From Purshia tridentata (taxonomy: Eukaryota; Streptophyta; Magnoliopsida; Rosales; Rosaceae): DNA of 53,635 nt. This document shows, piece by piece, positions 41,974-53,077 of the stretch. Under the pieces are notes generated by a model. The model had not been told where the DNA came from. It made no database searches and saw only the letters and a list, made by a program, of their open reading frames with translations. Each line of letters starts with the position of its first letter. Position 1 is the first letter of the stretch. The position numbers and the translations under genes were made by a program. Location: positions 1 through 53,635 of the forward strand of contig QANT01002205.1 in the NCBI GenBank assembly GCA_003254885.1, read 5' to 3'.

Positions 41974-43089
41974 TCACATTACCTTTTTGCCAGCCACCCA
42001 ATGTGCTTGACCTGGGTTAGATTGAAACCTCCCTAAGACACTTATTGGGAAAGAGATGTCAGGTCTGGTGCATACCTGAGCATACATAAGACTACCTACC
42101 AATGAAGCATAAGGCTTGTCAGTCATCTCTTGTTTTTCTTGGGTTGTTTTAGGTGCCTGTAATTTGCTAAATTTGTCTCCTTTTGAAATAGGCACTTCAC
42201 CCCCAGCACAAGTCTCCATGTTAAATCTTTTAAGCACCTTTTCAATGTAACCCTTTTGTGATAATCCGAGCAAACCTCTCTTTCTATCCCTGTGTATTTC
42301 AATACCTAATACATATGAAGCTTCTCCTAAATCAGTCATCTCAAAACTCTTTGACAAGAACATTTTGGTGTCATGCAAAAAAGTTAAGTTGCTACTAGCT
42401 AAGAGAATGTCGTCTACATATAGAATCAAAATTATAAAATTTCTCCCACAGACTTTTAGATAGATGCATTCATCCACTGGATTTTCTATGAAGCCATGTG
42501 ACCTCACCAGTTCATCAAATTTCAGATACCATTGTCTAGATGCCTGTTTCAATCCATAAATGGATTTATCCAGCTTGCAAACCAAATGTTTCTCCCCTTC
42601 TTGAACGAAACCTTCTGGTTGCTGCATGTATATATCTTCGTCAAGGTTTCCATTCAAGAATGCAGTTTTCACATCCATTTGATGAAGTGATAGGTCAAAA
42701 TGTGCCACTAGTGCCATTATAACTCGAAATGAATCTTTTGTGGACACTGGTGAGAAGGTCTCATTGTAGTCTACCCCTTCTTGCTGTGTGAAACCCTTGG
42801 CAACTAACCTTGCCTTGTACCTGTCAATAAGGCTTTTGGAATTTTTCTTGGTCTTAAAAATCCACTTGCAACCTACAGGTTTACATCCTAGAGGCAGCTC
42901 TACCAACTTCCAAACCCCATTCTTTTTCATTGATTCTAATTCTGATTTCATAGCAGCCAACCATTTACCATTTTGATCACTAAACATGGCCTGCCTGAAG
43001 GTTGTTGGATCATCTATGTTGCTGATGTCATGCTCGGATTCCTGTAGATAGACTAGGTAGTCATTAGGCAAAGCTGATCTTCTTTCTCT
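41974..43089 (-). pseudogene. Copia reverse transcriptase domain
   Basis: Minus strand, about 365 open codons: GCKWIFKTKKNSKSLIDRYK, ARLVAKGFTQQEGVDYNETF, MDVKTAFLNGNL, KSIYGLKQASRQW and the catalytic YVDDILLAS, all in the usual copia RT order. Open almost throughout; a single nonsense codon at 43090 separates it from the upstream frame and another ends it at about 41973. Confidence 0.95.
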
Positions 43090-44140
43090 TTATGACCTTC
43101 TTAATTCCAAGTTATTGTTCTGGTTTGGTGGATTGGCATGGTTTACTAATGGTTGCTCATGAATTAGTTCAGGAGGTGGAGAATTGTTACCATCTTCTAT
43201 AGGTTCCTCACTATTTAAAAAACCATGAGGTAAGACTAAGAACCTATCACTTTTAGTCATCTCTAATTGATTCTCATTGTTATCTAGTAGCTCATCAAAA
43301 ATAAAACCTTCTTGGTCAGTTCTTACACCTTCATCTTCTATGAATATAGCCCTATGAGTTTCTACAAACCTAGTAGTGTTATTGGGGCAGTAAAACCTAT
43401 ACCCTTTCGTTCTATCTGGATAACCTATGAAGAAACAGCTGGTGGTTTTTGAGTCCAACTTCTTTGCAGCCCCAAACCCTCAAGTGATTTAAGCTCGGCT
43501 TTCTTTTGTTCCAAATCTCAAAAGGGATCTGGTTTATACTCGTAGTTGGTACTCTATTTAGAATGTAGTTAGCAGCTTTCAAAGCTTTTCCCCAAAGAAA
43601 AATGGGAAGGTTAGAACAACACATCACACTCCTTACCATGTCTTTTAAGGTCCTATTTCTCCTTTCTGCTACTCCATTCTGTTGAGGGGTACCTGGGTTT
43701 GTGTATTGAGCCACAATACCCTCTTGCTGTAAGAATTTTGCAAAAGGGCCTGGATTTCTTCCTGCTTCATTGAATCTACCATAGAACTCCCCTCCCCTAT
43801 CAGACCTTACAACTTTGATTTTAAGATTTAACTGATTTTCAACTTCAGCTTTGTAAATTTTGAACATGTCAAGTGCATTGGATTTTTCAGCAATTAAGTA
43901 TACATAGCCAAAACGTGAGTGGTCATCTGTAAATGTTATAAAATACTTGAATCCATCATGTGTTTCGTTAGGAAAAGGTCCACAAATGTCTGTGTGTATT
44001 AATTCCAACAGATTTTGGCTTCTAACTGCACCTTTCTTTCTTGCATTTGTCAGTTTTCCTTTTACACATTCAATGCATATGTCTTCCATGTCATTTAAAT
44101 CAAGTGGTGGCAACACTAATTCTTTGCAAAAGGTGTTCAT
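43090..44140 (-). pseudogene. Copia integrase domain, broken
   Basis: Minus strand: CIECVKGKLTNARKKG (zinc-finger end), HTDICGPF (first catalytic Asp), VVRSDRGGEF (second Asp) and PQQNGVAERRNRTL (catalytic Glu). At about 43455 the frame changes after LRVWGC, with several family residues missing, so a small deletion shifted the frame. The rest (TSCFFIGYPDRTKGYRFYCP, then an acidic linker) is open to the stop at 43090. Confidence 0.9.
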
Positions 44141-45413
44141 TCTTTCTTTCGAGATGCCAAATCTTTGAAGATACCATTTTATTTGAGTTCAATTTGCTGC
44201 TTACTGAATAAATAGTTGAACAAGTCTGCTTGCAGTTTAATCGAAACAAACAAAAACCATTTCCAACCAACACTTTATTTCTGAAAATATTAAATCCAAA
44301 TTGATCAAATTCAAAATTGTAATTTGATTTAACAAGCCTACTAACCGAAACTAAATTCCTTCTAATGGAAGGTACATATACTGCATCAACTAAATCCAAA
44401 ATAAAGCCTGATTCTAATTCAATCCTAACTAAGCCAATGAAGTCCACCTTGAGCCTTTCTCCATTGCCTACGAACACTTTCACCTCATCCTTGTTTGGTG
44501 GTCTCTTGGTTATGAACCCTTGCAAAGAATTAGTGACATGAATTGTTGCACCACTATCAATCCACCAAGAATCAGTAGAAACTTCTATTGAATTAGACTC
44601 AAAACAAACCATAACATTACCTTTAGCTTTCCTCTTTTCTAGCCAACGCTTGTACCTCCTACAATCCTTCTTCATATGTCCTGATTTCTTACAAAAGAAA
44701 CACTTAGTCTGGCCCAGCTTAGAGTTGTTTTTATTTCCAGCTTTTCCTGCAAGGTGGGTCTTAGCAGCAGGTTGAGTGTTTTGGTTTTCTCTAAGATTGG
44801 CTTGAAAAAGATTGACATGGTTCTGGGTCTTTTCTCTCTTGATGTTGTGCTCTTCTTGCACACATATGGTAATCAATTCGTCCAAGGTCCAGATTTCCTT
44901 TTGTGCTATATAAGTGCTTTTCAATTGTTTGAAATCAGCAGGAAGAGAATTAAGAGCAAAATGAACCAGCACGTTATCATCCACACTCACATTTAAAGTT
45001 CTCAGCTTTGTCCCAACATCAATTACATTGAGAATGTGAGTCCGCACACAACCTTGTCCATCATACTGCATATCAGTGAGCTGATTCATCAGAAAACCTA
45101 TCTCAGCCTTTTGTGATTCCCTGAATTTCATTGCAATGGATTCCAAAAATTCCTTAGCATTGTTTGAAGGTGGAATGCCTCCTCTAACAGATGGTGACAT
45201 TGATCTCAGCATGATTAGAATGGCCATCCTGTTGGCCTTCTCCCACTTAGCATAATAAGCCTTGACATCTGCTGCTGCATCTGCTTCAGGTATTTCTGGT
45301 GCAATTTCCCTAATTGCCATATCGAAATCCAGCAGTCCTAGTGATATTTCAAGGTCTTGCTTCCACTTCTTATAGTTTGAGCCAGTTAGAGTTTCAATGG
45401 TGTTATAGCTCAT
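44100..45413 (-). pseudogene. Copia gag and protease domain
   Basis: Minus strand, 437 codons from ATG 45413. N-terminal gag: LTGSNYKKWKQDLEISLGLL, FLMNQLTDMQYDGQGCVRTH. A CCHC zinc knuckle CFFCKKSGHMKKDC at about residues 237-250. Protease active site WWIDSGATIHV at about 282-292. The frame is open through the protease and is lost in the pre-integrase segment (about 44150), where a small deletion shifts into the integrase frame. Confidence 0.95.
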
Positions 45414-46104
45414 TGCTGTGTTGACTGGCAGATTGAAAAAACATTCATAATTAACACAGTCCCCATGGAAAACTTTAAAGATATGACATTATTAATTCTT
45501 ACCTGTGGGTTAAGAATCAAACATGCTTGAAACACTATAATATCAATATACATGAGTTTCTTGAATAAAGAAAATGTCTTCATCTGTGGACGGAAGAAAA
45601 ACCTTTACTAACTCATACATATTCATATTATATGTTTTCCCATCATGAATAATTTCAATTTGAACAACTCACATCTGTGGACAGAAAGTTGTTCATCTTG
45701 ATTTTATTTATAATGCAGTTTTGATCAGTAACTTTGAATACAAAATTCTTGAATCAATTGAGTTGCTGTGGCTTACTCTCTCGATTCAAGAATTATGCAG
45801 ACTGTGATCAAAGTAGAACTTCCAAATATGATCTAGTTAATCTTGATGCTGAGATCATACTTCAACAGTAGTTTATAAGAATTTCTAAGATATACAAAGT
45901 TTGCACATATATATATATAATTCCAGCCCACAAGCATGTGTAATTAAATAAACTAAAACCTGGCACGCATGTTATATTTGTAGTTCAAGAACATACTTAT
46001 AATGCAAGATTGATTAATCAAGTAGTCAATGACAGATAACCAAAGTCGCAAGCAGTATGTGAATAGCAAATTAAGTCAATGAGATTTTAGAACATGTAAC
46101 TTAG
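45414..46104 (-). other. Untranslated leader of the copia element
   Basis: About 690 bp between primer-binding site and gag start, no coding sequence. Includes ATGAATAATTTC and ATCTGTGGACAG motifs that each occur about twice. Confidence 0.7.
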
Positions 46105-46116
46105 GCTCTGATACCA
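46105..46116 (-). other. Primer-binding site of the copia element
   Basis: TGGTATCAGAGC on the minus strand, complementary to the 3' end of initiator tRNA-Met, two bases inside the 5' LTR. Confidence 0.95.
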
Positions 46117-46118
46117 CA

Positions 46119-46568
46119 TGTTATACTATATTAGTGCACACGAACTAAAACACAAACCTGGGAGTGCCATTGAAATTAACCCGAAACCAAGAGTGCAGCA
46201 CCAGAAAAATGGATACCCTGCTATAGAGCTCTTCTCCTCAAGACGATCCCTTAATCTCTTATTCTAGATGGGGTTGAATGCCTTAATGAGTGTGTTGATC
46301 GTTAGAAGAGGGACCTCTATTTATAATGCATCACTTCAAGTGTCATTCCCATCAAGAATCACTTGAGTGACCTTTTGAAATATCAATAGGTAATCCTAAG
46401 TCCACAAGGTAAGGAAAAACTTATTAAGTCCTCTGCTACCGAAACCTTATAGCATGCAAGGACTAAATAATCAATTGATGTGAGTTCCTAATCAAACACT
46501 ACAGCCTTTAATCTTAATGTGATTAGAAGACCAAAAACTTTATGGCTTTAAGACACAAAAGTCTTACA
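46119..46568 (-). repeat. 5' LTR of the copia element
   Basis: Four hundred and fifty bp, near-identical to 40441-40890 with about ten substitutions and two compensating 1-bp indels. On the minus strand TATTTATAATGCATC-type sequence (plus-strand copy CTATTTATAATGC at 46316) marks the likely promoter region. Confidence 0.95.
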
Positions 46569-47208
46569 CGACAATCTTTTTTCATATACTATATTACATC
46601 CACTCTGTATACTTGTAGGATATCGAATTGAACTTAAATCCTAAACTAAATAATTAGATTGAGTGTTTTTTTTTCTCTAAAATTGGGGAATTTTTTTTTT
46701 CTCTAAAATTGGGGAATTTTTTTTTTAAGAAAGCGTTTAGAGGTTTATAATTTTGTCATGAAATCTTTTTAAAATCTTTTTTCTTTTGTGATTTGATTTA
46801 TGTTTTATAGAATTTTAAATGAGGATATATTAGTCTTTTAAAATATTTATGTGAAAAATATATAATTAAATATATTAAATAATTTAATTGACATGTTAAT
46901 TATATGTCATTATGGCACGTGCCATATTACTCTAGCATTGCCCTTCTAAATTTTGGGGTAAGAACCTGAGATTCTTGATTCTTCACATGGATCTGTCGGT
47001 GGGTAACCAAAAGAGAAAATAAAATGAGTGCTTAGAGCAGACTTTGATCAAACGTGAGTATAACCGTACAGTAGTATTGAGTGAGAGCGGCACTGAGTTT
47101 GAGCCCCGAGTTAATTTGAAACAGCTATTGATCAAACTTCAAACCCATTATCTGAAGTCAAAGAGATTCAAAAGCCTTTTATTCAGATTAGAGCAGTTTT
47201 GGATCCAA
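46569..47208 (+). promoter_or_regulatory. Upstream region and 5' leader of the STELLO-like gene
   Basis: AT-rich. A 31-bp unit (TTTTTTTTCTCTAAAATTGG plus GGAA) is repeated in tandem at about 46667-46725. No ATG occurs in any frame between 47041 and 47208, so the 5' leader has no upstream start codon in that stretch. I cannot assign a TATA box with confidence. Confidence 0.5.
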
Positions 47209-50200
47209 ATGTTGGTCCAAGACCGCTCAACCCCAAAACCCTCGAAACATGAACAAACCCTTCTCGCAAGTCACATCCCTCAGCCCGAAACCTTCACTTT
47301 CCCCAAATGGGTCTCCTTTAATCTGGTTAAGATCACCACCATTTCATTCATAACCCTCTCCATAGCCGCCCTCTTCTTCCTCTACAATGCCAATGACTCA
47401 CCCACCACCTTCCTTTGCTTCAATTCCCACCCCAAGACCACCAAACCCATTGATTTTCCCAAACTTAGCTTCAGTTCGATCCAACCCATTTCAGATAAAT
47501 CCTCCAATTACGCTTCTTTCAGCTCAGATAGATGGATTGTCGTCTCGGTTTCGGATTATCCTTCGGATTCGATCCGAAAACTAGTCAAAATCAGAAGATG
47601 GCAAGTTCTTGCAATTGGGAATTCAAGGACCCCACTGGATTGGAGCCTCAAGGGAGTGATATATTTGTCAATGGAGGACCAGGCCAAACTGGGTTTTCGA
47701 GTTTTGGACCATCTTCCTTATGATTCTTATGTAAGGAAGAGTGTCGGGTACCTTTTCGCTATCCAACATGGTGCGAAAATGATATTTGATGCTGATGATC
47801 GTGGGGATGTGGTTGGTGGTGATCTTGGTAAGCACTTCGATTTGAAATTGTCGAAGGTGGATGTAATGCAGGAGAGAATTTTGCAGTATGGTAATGAAAA
47901 CCAGAATAGAACAGTTGTGAATCCGTACATTCATTTCGGGCAACGGTCAGTTTGGCCTAGGGGATTGCCTTTAGAAAATGTAGGTGAAGTTGCGCATGAA
48001 GAGTACTATAATGAAGTATTTGGAGGAATGCAATACATTCAGCAGGGTATATCTAATGGCTTACCGGATGTGGATTCAGTTTTTTACTTCACTCGGCGGT
48101 CGGGTTCCGAAGCATTGGATATAAATTTTGATGAACATGCTCCAAAAGTTGCTTTACCACAAGGTATGATGGTTCCATTGAATTCTTTTAATACATTGTT
48201 TCATTCCAATGCATTTTGGGGTTTGATGCTTCCGGTTTCGGTTAGTACAATGGCTTCAGATGTATTGAGGGGTTATTGGGCGCAAAGATTATTGTGGGAG
48301 ATTGGTGGTTATGTTGTTGTTTATCCTCCAACTATATATAGATATGATAAGATTGAAGCATACCCATTTACGGAAGAGAAGGATCTTCACGTAAATGTGG
48401 GTCGATTAATTAAGTTCTTGGTTACTTGGAGATCTACTAAGGTTAGGTTGTTTGAGAAAATCTTGGAATTAAGTTATTTGATGGCGAAAGAAGGGTTTTG
48501 GACCGAGAAGGATGTGAAGTTCACTGCAGCTTGGCTTGAAGACCTGCTTGCTGTTGGGTATATTCAGCCAAAGCTGAAGACCATAAAATTGGATCAGCCG
48601 AGACCAACCATTGATCATGCAGATCGGAAGGAATTTATTCCTCGAAAACTACCTTCTGTGCATCTTTCAGTTAAGGAATCAGAGACGGTGAATTATGAGA
48701 TAGGGAATTTGATTCGCTGGAGGAAGTTTTTTGGAAATGTTGTTATGATCATGTTTGTCAGCGGACCTGTGGAACGAACTGCATTAGAGTGGAGATTGCT
48801 TTATGGCAGGGTATTTAAAACTGTGGTGATATTGTCAGACAGTGCTAAAACAGATTTAGCTGTGGAGCAGGCTACATTGGACCAAGTATACAAGTATGTT
48901 ATTAGTTATGCCATAGTTTGTTTGTTATTTGTTTTGTTTTTTCCATGCGTGCACATGTGCATGTGTGTTTATTTAGATCTCATGACACTGCTGGATTTCG
49001 TGCTCACTTCTTCTAACATTTTGGCTAATTGGCCCTCCATTTTATCTTGTTTCTTTTTGGTTTTTTTCTAAACAATGTGCATCTTTACACGAAATTGATA
49101 TAAAACTATGGCTTGCATAACAATTGGATAAATCATTTGTTTAAGAATCAACATTATATTTGATAGAAGTTGAGGAAAAGAAATCTTATTCAAATTCTAT
49201 GGAAAAGTCAATCTCTCTTAATCTTATTTCCCCCATATGGTACCTATCCCTGCCTACTTCTCCTAAAGTGCTACAGGAATATATAATTAAGCATCTTCCA
49301 CACCGCGACTACCTTATTCCACAACATCAAATATCCCCTGCTGTTGCTTCTATCAAAACCCAACACACAAATAGATGGCTGAACCTTAAGCTTGGAGAAT
49401 AAAATTGTCAAAGGTCAGCAATATTTATGGACTCATTCTGGATGGTGGGCATGTATTGTGTAAGTATACTGATTTAGGGTTACTTTACCTATGGAGTTCA
49501 TTCTCATCACAAACTGACCAATTTGTTTTTTTGTTTTATTTTTGGAGTGGTGCCCCACAATTAACAAATTCTAATTGTAGCTAGAACAAAATTTTTTTGG
49601 ATAAATATGAGTTCTTCTATGAGGAGTTGTTCAGTGATGAATTGTATCAATTAGTTTATTTTGAAGTTAACATTCTCCGGACTACGACAAAAATGCTAGA
49701 AACAACTTCTGTGTGCATTTCCTTTTATCTATATATTACTATCAGATCAGTAGACAATTAAAATGGATCTTTATCATAGATCTCAAATTCTGTGGGGGAA
49801 AAATTTCTGAGTAGGAATTGTCCACTTAGCAACAATTAAAAGTATGGCTTTTCTGATTTTATATTGTTGATGTTTTATAATAAGGCAACTAGGCAAGAAG
49901 GACAAGTTTTGGAAAACTATAGATTTGGGACTAGTGTCAGTACACATTATATATTTGAGGAACTTTAATGGTGTGTTTGAAACTTGGAAGTGCTTTTGGT
50001 AGTGCCAAAGCAATTTTTACAGTGTTTGGTTAAAATAACAAAAACTGTAGTACTAGATGTGCTTTTTCAGGATGCGCTGCTTGGTAGATTTGCAGGAAGT
50101 TCTTGGATTGTGAAGGAATTTTTTGTGTGCTACCGAACAAAAGCACTTCATATTGCACTCCTAAACCAGTCCTTAGCCAAAACTTAACAATACACAGCTT

Positions 50201-50944
50201 TGCTTCTCAGCATTGTTTAATGTGTTTTCTGCTGCCCTTTTTTAACTAGTCCCAAATGGTATGCAGGTATCTCCCCAAAATATTTGACAGGTTTGCCAGT
50301 GCAGAAGGATTCTTGTTCCTCCAGGACAATACTGTTCTCAACTATTGGAATTTACTACAAGCAGAAAAAACTAAGCTGTGGATCACTGACAAGGTAATGC
50401 AAATCCCAAGTACAACATCCTGGCTTTTAAACAAGCTCCGACTGATTCATTCGCTCTCTCTCTCTTCCAGGTGCCTCAGTCGTGGACTACAGTCTCAACC
50501 AATGGCAAAGATTCGGAATGGTTTTTGAAACAAGCAGACATGGTAAAGAAAGTTGTCAGCACTATGCCAGCTCATTTACAGGTCAACTACAAGGAGACTA
50601 CCACAAGGGAACAGAGACTCATAACCTGCAGCTCCGAGGTATTCTATATTCCTCAACAATTTGTTGGGGACTTTGTAGATCTTGTAGGTCTCCTGGGAAA
50701 GTTTGAAATCCATAATAAGGTAGCAGTGCCCATGATGTTCATGGCAATGGATTTGCCTCATAAATATGACTCTGTGCTCAATACAATGATTTATAAGCCA
50801 GAGGCATCATCCAGCAACTCTTCAAACATTTATTCTGCTCAAGTCGCAGCCGTCCACCCATGGACTGTATCTGGTGAGTCAGAATTCATTGAACTCATAA
50901 GAGTCATGGCAACAGGTGACCCTCTCCTTATGGAGCTGTTTTAA
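47209..50944 (+). CDS. STL: STELLO-type Golgi glycosyltransferase-like protein
   Basis: Complete gene. Exons: 47209-48893, 50267-50393, 50471-50944 (GTATGT...TGCAG and GTAATG...TTCCAG introns of 1373 and 77 bp), 761 residues; Arabidopsis STL1 is about 770. STELLO proteins are Golgi type II membrane proteins that interact with cellulose synthase subunits and are needed for cellulose synthase complex assembly and secretion. Seen here: short cytosolic N-terminus beginning MLVQDR as in STL1; membrane span about residues 41-59 (TISFITLSIAALFFLYN); FDADDRG (DxD-type) at about 193-199; NPYIHFGQRSVWPRGLPLEN about 237-256; VALPQGMMVPLNSFNTLFHS; GYWAQRLLWEIGGYVVVYPP; C-terminal GT75-like region RTALEWRLLYGR and AEGFLFLQDNTVLNYWN; end GDPLLMELF, the usual C-terminus. 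The start is fixed by family match; the frame stays open upstream but has no ATG. The gene is intact. Confidence 0.95.
48894..50266 (+). other. Intron 1 of the STELLO-like gene
   Basis: A 1373-bp intron, AT-rich, without recognisable inserted genes. Donor AA|GTATGT, acceptor ATGCAG|G. The exon 1 frame happens to stay open about 59 codons into it. Confidence 0.9.
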
Positions 50945-52500
50945 AGTAAAACACAGATGTTGATCCTTGAAAACCTTGTACCATTCCCATTTTATATAGA
51001 GGCGTCTCCAAAGAGAATAATACTTGGAAGTGTAGAAAATTAGTCATACTATGTCAACTGTGATATTTACTTTTCTACTTTATGTTTTGAAATTTTTAAG
51101 GGAGGGGACAGGGATGTCATTCTTTTTGTTCAGTTAGTAGGCTTTTCCTTTTCCTTTTTCTTTCTTTTTTTCTTGAATTTCTGTCGCCTGTATGATTCAG
51201 TCATTTATGTAAACTACTCCTGTACAATTGTATTTGTGTTGTGGATATATCAAATGAGAAGCATTTACGAGAAGAATCATTACTTTACTGGTGTAACTTC
51301 AGATAACCTTGATGTTGCCTCTAGTAGCTTACCTTTTTTTTTAATTATTTGGAGGCTCGTTTATAAAGTTGCAGATTTAAGCTGGTGTAGATTGGATGCA
51401 ATCAACCTGTAGTGCTTTATCAATTTATGCTAATCATTGTGGCCATAATTAATATACGTCAAATTATCTAGTACAAAAAGAAAAAGAAAAAAAAAACCTA
51501 TCATAATTTTGTTTCCTCTTTGATCACCTTTTAACAAAACAAAATTGCCATGGTTTCTCATAAAAATGAGGCTGATTTTGTTACTCAATTAGGTTTGCTT
51601 TTGCTCCTGCTGCTAGTGCATGTGCTTCTGCATCGTCTTTGTCTCTTTGATCAACCAAATTGCCATAATTTTTCAAGGAAATCAGGCCCCCAGTATAATT
51701 CACGATGAAGAGAATAAGCTCTTCGATCCTTTCATAATTATTCATCAGAATTGGAACTAGAATTACAACTAGAACTAAGCAAGGTTGGTTTGCTTGGGTA
51801 TGTTCTAATTCCTCCAGAACTTTTCTCATGGAAGGTCGAGGATACTGTATTTTTGTAGGGGTAAACAAAAAGAGGGTTTAATGTATAGCTCTATTCAATT
51901 ATGGGCCAATGAAAATATATTTTTAGTCCTTGAAGAGGTTCTATGAAAATTAAAAACCTACCTACCTTATGAAGCAATATATTTGAGGCATTGAAATCAC
52001 TGTATGTGACTTCTAGCAATACTTTTGACTCTCTTGTATTTACCATATTCTCATTTGAAGTTTACACTATACACCCTCTGCTAGCTTGAAGCTTAAACAT
52101 CTTGCATTTCCCATTGTGTGGTTTCCTGCACGCTTACCAAACCTTGTAAATGCTAGCATTTAAGTCATTTCATCGAAGAAGGAATACAAAACTTGATTTT
52201 TTAAACAAAAATCTGTTTTGGTTTGCTAGAAATTGATGGGAATTAAAGTTGGAATTCAATGATTCCTCTAAAACTTGAGGTTTTCTTTTTTATTTCTCCA
52301 CTAATTTAAGGATTTATACGATTAAAACTAATTTCTCTGTTCTGATCAACTTACCATATGTTCACATGCACCACGTATAATATGTGGGACCCACAACTTG
52401 CACGGGTTAATTTTGATTAGTCAAATGGTTAAATTTTATATGTAACCACGACTTTTCCTTTTCCTGGAAGGAGAAGGTAATTAAGGGTTATTTTCACTCC
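50945..52500. other. Intergenic region between the STELLO-like and SKP1-like genes
   Basis: The first few hundred bases are probably the STELLO 3' UTR (AT-rich, no clear AATAAA). The only protein-like segment is a minus-strand frame at 51581-51868, listed separately. The remainder shows nothing supported. Confidence 0.5.
51780..51868 (-). pseudogene. Possible receptor-kinase C-terminal scrap
   Basis: Minus strand reads YPRPSMRKVLEELEHTQANQ. RPSMRxVxxxLE is the typical last helix of plant receptor-like kinase domains (subdomain XI). Only about 20 residues fit; the following frame is hydrophobic and unlike such kinases. Could be a remnant or chance. Confidence 0.25.
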
Positions 52501-52508
52501 TATAAATA
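52501..52508 (+). promoter_or_regulatory. TATA box of the SKP1-like gene
   Basis: TATAAATA, 102 bases before the ATG; transcription would start near 52530, giving a leader of about 80 nt. Confidence 0.75.
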
Positions 52509-52609
52509 TTCCCAATTCTCAAAGCCTTGAACAGATATTAATCTCTCACGGTCTTTGAAACCCAAAACCAAATCCTCCGAACTCCCAATCTTTGAACGCC
52601 GAAGTAACG

Positions 52610-53077
52610 ATGTCGTCTAAGAAGAAGATGATAACCCTTGAGAGCTCGGACGGAGAGACGTTCGAGGTGGAAGAGGCGGTGGCTCTGGAATCGCAGACCA
52701 TAAAGCACATAGTGGAGGACGGGTGCGCCAACAATCCAATACCTCTGCCGAACGTGACCAGCACTACCCTAGCCATGGTCATCGAGTACTGCAAGAAGCA
52801 CGTTGAGGCCACGGCGGCGGAGGCGGCTAGCGAGAAGTCTCTCAAGAATTGGGACGCTGAGTTCATGAAGGTCGAGCAGAGCGTACTCTTCGAGCTCATC
52901 TTGGCTGCAAACTATTTGGACATTAAGAAGCTTCTGGACTTGACCTGCCAAACTGTGGCGGACATGATCAGCGGAAAGAGTCCTGAACAGATTCGGAAGC
53001 ATTTCAACATCAAGAATGACTTCACTCCTGAGGAAGAAGCCAAGGTTCGTGAAGAGAACGCATGGGCATTTGATTGA
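52610..53077 (+). CDS. SKP1: SKP1-like protein, SCF ubiquitin ligase adaptor
   Basis: Complete, intronless, 155 residues. SKP1 links cullin-1 to F-box proteins in SCF E3 ligases in nucleus and cytosol, acting in hormone signalling and the cell cycle. Seen here: N-terminal POZ-like domain (about 1-65) with [30 protein letters not shown] and PLPNVTS; a short Ala/Glu-rich linker ([14 protein letters not shown], about 65-78); C-terminal F-box-binding domain with [52 protein letters not shown] and the WAFD end. Length matches Arabidopsis ASK1 (160). Start: ATG at 52610 in ACGATGTC context gives the family N-terminus [15 protein letters not shown]; the frame stays open upstream but without ATG. Lack of introns is common in plant SKP1-like genes. 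Confidence 0.95.
   Translation: MSSKKKMITLESSDGETFEVEEAVALESQTIKHIVEDGCANNPIPLPNVTSTTLAMVIEYCKKHVEATAAEAASEKSLKNWDAEFMKVEQSVLFELILAANYLDIKKLLDLTCQTVADMISGKSPEQIRKHFNIKNDFTPEEEAKVREENAWAFD

Larger units (their letters stand above)
40441..46568 (-). mobile_element. Ty1-copia retrotransposon, full-length but inactivated
   Basis: A 6128-bp element on the minus strand: 5' LTR 46119-46568, primer-binding site 46105-46116, leader, gag-protease, integrase, reverse transcriptase, RNase H (copia order, integrase before RT), polypurine tract next to 40891, 3' LTR 40441-40890. LTRs are both 450 bp and differ at about a dozen positions by eye, suggesting a fairly young insertion. Several stops, frameshifts and small deletions disable the polyprotein. 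The flanks (TCGTT left, CGACA right) give no target-site duplication. Confidence 0.95.

Noticed and set aside
42540..42976. Plus-strand frames within the copia element
   Set aside because: Antisense shadows of the reverse transcriptase reading frame.
47044..47208. Longer N-terminus of the STELLO-like protein
   Set aside because: The frame is open but contains no ATG, and family proteins start at MLVQDR (47209).
51581..51868. A receptor-like kinase gene
   Set aside because: Only about 20 residues fit the end of a kinase domain; no other subdomain nearby.
52592..52609. Longer N-terminus of the SKP1-like protein
   Set aside because: The upstream codons have no ATG; 52610 matches the family start.
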